Source: Rotaria sp. Silwood1 (taxonomy: Eukaryota > Rotifera > Eurotatoria > Philodinida > Philodinidae). Taken from it: a stretch of 64,000 nt of DNA. The DNA lies in assembly GCA_905250075.1 (NCBI GenBank), contig CAJNOP010000320.1, forward strand, positions 150,051 to 214,050. Direction: 5' to 3'. Below, piece after piece: positions 59,384 to 64,000 of the stretch. The position numbers and the translations under genes are program-made. Within the stretch, counting starts at the first letter, position 1. The number at the start of each line of letters is the position of its first letter. A model generated the notes under the pieces. The model had not been told where the DNA came from. It did no database searches and was given only the letters and a program-made list of their open reading frames with translations.

Positions 59384-60634
59384 TGCTCTTTGGAATTTCA
59401 TTACAATGCTTCTCTCCATTGTCATCATGGTTTGAGACCATTGTCACTTCATTCAGTTTTCGAGTTTACTTAACTATTCAGTCGTACTTAACAGCGCTTT
59501 CTCTGTATTAGATTAGAAAAAACTAGCCATTTTTTTTTATTACGATACTAATTCTTCCGGCATCTTTACGAAAAGAAGAATAATTTTACAACTAGATACC
59601 ATCGTAGTCAGACATCATGGCGAATAATATACAGATTTAGTTTTATTCTCTTCATACATGTATGGCTTAATGACAGATGATGCGAGATGTTTATCAGTGA
59701 ATTATCAATCGTAATCGAACGTTAGAGGATTTTAGTAGTGTAGTTGATTATCTTAATGGATCGGCAGACTTGTACTTCCAACTCCAACGAACTTAATTTA
59801 TTTTTGACAGATGGCACGAGCTTTTTCCTCAATGTATAATGATGATTTCTGATTTAGCAACATTTCTATCTGAAATTTTGGTTTTCTCTTCGATGTGAAT
59901 CACTATGCAGAAGTAGATTCGAAGAGTAAGATGTTTTGTTACGATCGTTACATTGAAGATGATTGTATTTACAGCCAAATGAGCAAAGAAATGCATGTGG
60001 ATCACATGTCACTCCATCTAAATATTTCAAATAGTATCCTAGAAACAAAGGTGAATAGCAATACTTTCGATTGTTATGTTCGTTAATAACACCTAGGCAG
60101 TCACCGTGACTATCACCAATCTGTTTGAGAGCGATAGAAGATCAATGTCGCATGTATTCTCTTTTTTGAAACTTTTCTCTCTCGTTGGCGGAAGATGATT
60201 GTTCTCTCAGAAGCAACTTCTTTGTATCATTATCTGAGGTGGTAATTATGGCAAAAAGGTATTTATTGCAGCATGGAAAGCTTCGAATTCGTGTTTTAAT
60301 CCGTTGCCATGTATTGACCTATTTTCTGTTGCATTGCTATGATTGTAGTTCCACAGCTAAATATCAGAACTGTAGCTCAAAGCCACTGTCAATCGTTTCC
60401 ATTAATACAAAGAGAGACTGCGAGTCAATTTCAGTCACATCCATTAGCATAAACTTTTTTTTTCATGCATTCTGTATTAGTCTCAAGGAGCGTTATAGTG
60501 ACTAATCACTAGACTTCACCACTTCCTCTATTTTCTCAAGTATTGTTCTTTGTCTCGTCTCTTGGATTTCTGTGTATGTAATTCAGATGTATCTCCATCT
60601 AGCAAAACAGAGATTCTAATGAAGAAATCGGAGA
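59384..60634. other. No gene seen
   Basis: Open frames at 59866-60086 (overlapping on both strands) and 60185-60505 show cysteines but no recognisable domain; I treat them as chance. Confidence 0.4.
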
Positions 60635-60691
60635 AGGGTGTGGGTGTGGGTGGGTGTGGATGGTTCTTTTCTTTCTCCACACCCACACCCT
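60635..60691. repeat. Telomere-like head-to-head palindrome J
   Basis: GGGTGTGGGTGTGGGTGGG on the left and TCTCCACACCCACACCC on the right with only a 14-base pyrimidine centre. This is the least diverged member: three consecutive GTGTGG-type units against two and a half on the other strand. Confidence 0.85.
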
Positions 60692-60946
60692 AGTTTTTAC
60701 ACTAGTCATTAGAACAGAATACATCAAAATTGTCACAGGATTCGTATTAATGTTATTTGAAATTTATTCCAAATTATTTCACTTCGCATATTGTTATTTT
60801 GGGGAATGAACAGTAGTCATGCTGACAAAAACTGACTGTGCAGAAAAAAGAAAGATTTTTTGAAATGAGTCACGAAAGAGATGGTGATAATATCATGGTC
60901 ATAAATAAAGTGCATCTTCTTCTTTCTGTTATCTATCTATCTATGG
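60692..60946. other. Upstream region of NHL-2
   Basis: AT-rich, with a short CTAT repeat near 60931-60943. No gene. Confidence 0.4.
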
Positions 60947-60958
60947 TATATAAATAGG
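60947..60958 (+). promoter_or_regulatory. Probable TATA box for NHL-2
   Basis: TATATAAATAGG lies 78 bases upstream of the start codon at 61025, a canonical TATA-like motif at a plausible distance. Confidence 0.55.
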
Positions 60959-61024
60959 ATACTATTAAAGTAAAAGAATTTCATACTTTATATTTTACGT
61001 AACAAAGAAAACAAAGACAATTTA

Positions 61025-62681
61025 ATGCTCTTTTCAAAAGAAAATCTTGTTTTGATCATCATCGAATATCTATTATTGTAAGTTCGACTTAACGTTCATA
61101 CGGAATGTTTATTATTGAAAAGTTTTTGTCTTTTTAGTATAAATGGCATTACAGTTGGTAACAAAAAACATAATTTGTTTCTTTATTTAATGTTTCCTTT
61201 TTTTTAGGCAAATTCGTCCCTGATAGTAAACAAAAACAAGGAAACTGTAAGTGAAATAATAATAATAATAATTGTACAGACCACAAAACTTATATCATGT
61301 CCATCCTGTGTCAGTAAATCATCACTTTCCAGTGAAACTGATGTCTTGATTATCTCAGGACTTTTTTCAAACACAGTTCTATCCTGGATGTTAGTTGCAT
61401 TGAAGTTTTCTTTTTGCTGTAGGCCATGATGATCTTAAGTGGAATCCAAATGGTATTACAGTTGTTGGAAGTAATACAGCCGGAACATTGCCAAATCAAT
61501 TAAATGGTCCACGAGGGTTATTTTTTCATCAAAAAACACGAATTTTATATATTGCCGATAGAGATAATCATCGTGTACAACAATTATTACCAAATGGTGA
61601 GATAAAGACAATAGCTGGTGATCCAAACGGTAGTGAAGGAGCTGGTAATAATCGATTAAATGAGCCATCAGCTATTTATGTTGATGAAAACCAAAATTTA
61701 TTTATCGCTGATAATAAAAATCATCGCGTGCAAAGATGGGAAAAAGATTCATTAAGTGGAACTACTGTCGCGGGTCAACCAGGAATTCCAGGTTCAGCTT
61801 TAAATCAATTAGATAGTCCTCAGGCTATATGGGTTGATTCAAAGAATAATTTATATATTGCAGATATGGGAAACCAACGTATAGTGAAATGGTCAACAGG
61901 TGAGCTAAAATATTTAAAAAATTGCTTTTTCTTCCTTATAATAAAATCCAAAATTATTCAAAATTGGACATATAATCCTTTACATCTAGATGAATATTAC
62001 CCTAAAGTTTCATATCTTTAGGCCCAAGTATGAGCTTCAATATCTAACTTTGAACATTTTTGAATTGTAATAATAAAGAAGAAAAAGCAATTTTTTAAAA
62101 ATTGACCAAAACTTTTGATTCATTCTTTAGGTCAATCACCGAGTGTGGTAGCAGGAGGAAATGGACGAGGTAATTCACAGAATCAATTGAACGATCCTGT
62201 AGGTCTAGATTTTGATGAAGCAAATGATGATTTATATATTTCAAATTATGATGGTCATTCAATAACGAAATGGAAAATAGGTGAAACACAAGGTGCATTT
62301 ATTGCTGGTACAGTTGGTCAAAATGGTAATAGTTCAACACATTTTTTTCATCCATCTACTGTAGCATTGGATAAAAATGGTAACATGTATATTGCTGATA
62401 CTTATAATCATCGTATTCAATTATTTTGTCATGATTTATCACAAGAAGGTATAACAATTGCTGGTATAACAGGTCAAAGTGGTAATAAGAATAATCAATT
62501 AAATATGCCTCATGATTTGGCATTAGATACAGAAACACTTGATTTATATGTTTCTGACAGTAGTAATAATCGTGTACAAAAATTTTCTTTTATTTCATCA
62601 TCATCAACAAGCATAAAGATAATAATGGAACAACAATTGATATTAATGTTAACAACAATCAGCTTTATCTTATTTTATTGA
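61025..62681 (+). CDS. NHL-repeat six-blade propeller protein, membrane-tethered (NHL-2)
   Basis: Five exons, 61025-61077, 61138-61157, 61208-61246, 61423-61899 and 62131-62681, join in frame with GT-AG introns (60, 50, 176 and 231 bp) to give about 379 residues. Exon 1 encodes a hydrophobic leader (ENLVLIIIEYLLL). Exons 4 and 5 encode six NHL repeats such as AIYVDENQNLFIADNKNHRV and VALDKNGNMYIADTYNHRIQ, forming one beta-propeller, preceded by PNGITVVGSNTAG. The C-terminus is a hydrophobic tail (LILMLTTISFILFY) after a Ser-rich stretch, as in GPI-anchored proteins. So it is probably an extracellular, membrane-held binding protein. The cysteine-rich head of NHL-1 is absent. Exon 2 is only 20 bases and repeats the NGITV coding of exon 4. 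A TATA-like motif lies 78 bases upstream. The frame is intact. Confidence 0.87.
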
Positions 62682-64000
62682 TTATCTGTAATTTCCATTA
62701 TCTCCCACTCATTATATTAGACAAGCAGACAAACATGTTTTTTTTCATGTGAAAAGTTTCAATGATTAAATATCAGAAGATTCGATTTTTTTTATAAAAT
62801 ATCATAATTTCATTAGAAAAAAACCATAGCAAAAAATTTAATTCTTAAGATGATTATTCATCACAATGACAAATCACTAAAATTTTCTCATACTTTGTCA
62901 CGGGCATATATACTTATCGCGCAAAAGTCCTGGAAAAAAGTGTCATGTATAATATTGTTTCTAACGGCACTTAACAGAGTCTGTGAGAAAATCGACCAAT
63001 ATAAGGGAAAGGTACCGGTGGAAAAATTTTTAGATTTTGACATTGATCATCTCATTCGAAAGTCCATAAAAAAATTACTTCGGAAACAAAAATATCAACT
63101 TATTTTGATTTATCTATAAGAAAATAGCAAGTACTTCACTTTTTCCACTTCTTGGCTCATATCCTAAAAATCGATTTTTTAAATCCTAGTCGTATTGTGC
63201 GATTTTCTCCTCCATTGTTTGATGGTATCAGGCGAGGAACCTCTCAAATGATAGAGAATGATACTCTCTACAAAATTTCTCAATGCAATTTTTCATGAGA
63301 AAGGAATCAAGTTTGAAAAAAATAAGTGTACAATTCAAGTGATCAGATTTCAGTGTCATGGACAAATGTTCTATGAAAGTAAGAGATCCCAGACTGAATT
63401 TTTCATATGTTGTAGCCCTCGTCATGGCACATCTTTTGGTATATTCTTCATTGAAAAATTTCATCAGAAGGTAATAAAAGTTTTCGTCACAAAAGTTCAA
63501 ATATAGCATTATTTTACTCTTCTAACATAGTACTAATGAATTATTTTTTCGTGAATACATCGAGAATGTATTTATTTGAATAGTTTCAAGTTTTATAATC
63601 GAAAAGACAACATGAAAATTGATGGTCCATGGTAAATTCGAGGGATTATTGAGCTGATGACTATTGAGCACCTCTCGATGTTTAATTGAACAAATCATAG
63701 AAACAAGTTTTACTACTTCTGTCTTGAGTATGACTTAGATATAAATATATATTTTGACTTATGAATTGGGCGTTTGAATGAGCTTACACACTTGTCAAAT
63801 AGTACATACTAAAAATATTGTCAAGGATAGTAGCATCCGGAGAGTAGATGAAGCTTCGTTGAACACAATGAATTTTACTAATATAGATTACAAGCATCAT
63901 GTTTAGAGATTCATTGAGCTGATATATCCTCCTGGCCAAAATAAATGATGCACCTTGTTTTTACAATTATCATTTTCTGCGTGATTAAATTAGTCTCATA
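62682..64000. other. No gene supported
   Basis: Open frames at 62850-63119 and on both strands at 63228-63509 lack domain features or good splice context. One may be real, but I cannot support it. Confidence 0.35.

Noticed and set aside
59866..60086. Cysteine-containing frames on both strands
   Set aside because: Mutually antisense, short, no recognisable domain or splice context.
479..60691. CRISPR-like array formed by repeated GTGTGGG motifs
   Set aside because: Repeats are tens of kilobases apart, inverted in pairs and in a eukaryotic genome; no spacer organisation.
1..64000. Operon-like organisation or rRNA genes
   Set aside because: Genes are unrelated, spaced by kilobases and on both strands; no rRNA-like sequence was seen.

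Overview
The window is about 64 kb of AT-rich animal DNA. I read it as a bdelloid rotifer (Adineta/Rotaria type) chromosome arm. The reasons are: spliceosomal genes with very short introns (mostly 46-75 bp); NHL-repeat genes with a bdelloid-style cysteine-rich head; a single-exon, GC-richer secreted gene of bacterial or fungal look; many decayed transposons; and scattered GTGTGG-type repeats resembling the telomeric hexamer I remember for Adineta (TGTGGG). The species call is inference.

Layout. 0.8-2.1 kb: minus-strand NHL propeller gene with an in-frame TGA. 2.9-4.5 kb: decayed hAT transposase (minus). 5.3-7.1 kb: three-exon nuclear receptor (minus). 11.3-14.5 kb: foldback elements and simple-sequence tracts. 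15.0-16.1 kb: five-exon secreted Cu/Zn superoxide dismutase, followed by a degenerate copy of its promoter and leader joined to a cysteine-rich ORF. 19.0-20.1 kb: epoxide hydrolase pseudogene (minus). 21.8-23.1 kb: multi-exon membrane protein gene containing a duplicated microexon. 25.5-26.0 kb: ricin-B-type lectin (minus). 27-31 kb: a 475-bp foldback MITE, telomere-like palindromes and remnants. 31.7 kb: small secreted cysteine-rich protein. 34.9 kb: MULE/FLYWCH-type remnant. 36.0-36.2 kb: small two-exon gene (minus). 41.3-42.3 kb: defective seven-exon 14-3-3 gene (minus). 44.4-45.7 kb: intronless secreted protein, probable horizontal transfer (minus). 47.0-47.4 kb: FKBP pseudogene (minus). 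48.95-49.7 kb: a membrane-protein fragment broken by a 10-N assembly gap, then an unknown ORF. 51.0-58.9 kb: a complete 12-exon RPB2 gene. 59.3 kb: a Harbinger-like MITE. 61.0-62.7 kb: a second, intact NHL gene.

The intact genes are unrelated to each other (transcription, antioxidant defence, lectin, receptor, secreted propeller); no operon or pathway cluster is visible. The main theme is decay and repair. At least five protein genes or gene copies (epoxide hydrolase, 14-3-3, FKBP, NHL-1, the SOD leader copy) and several transposases carry stops or frameshifts. At least ten GTGTGGG...CCCACAC palindromes are scattered through intergenic and intronic DNA, always in the head-to-head orientation expected of fused chromosome ends.
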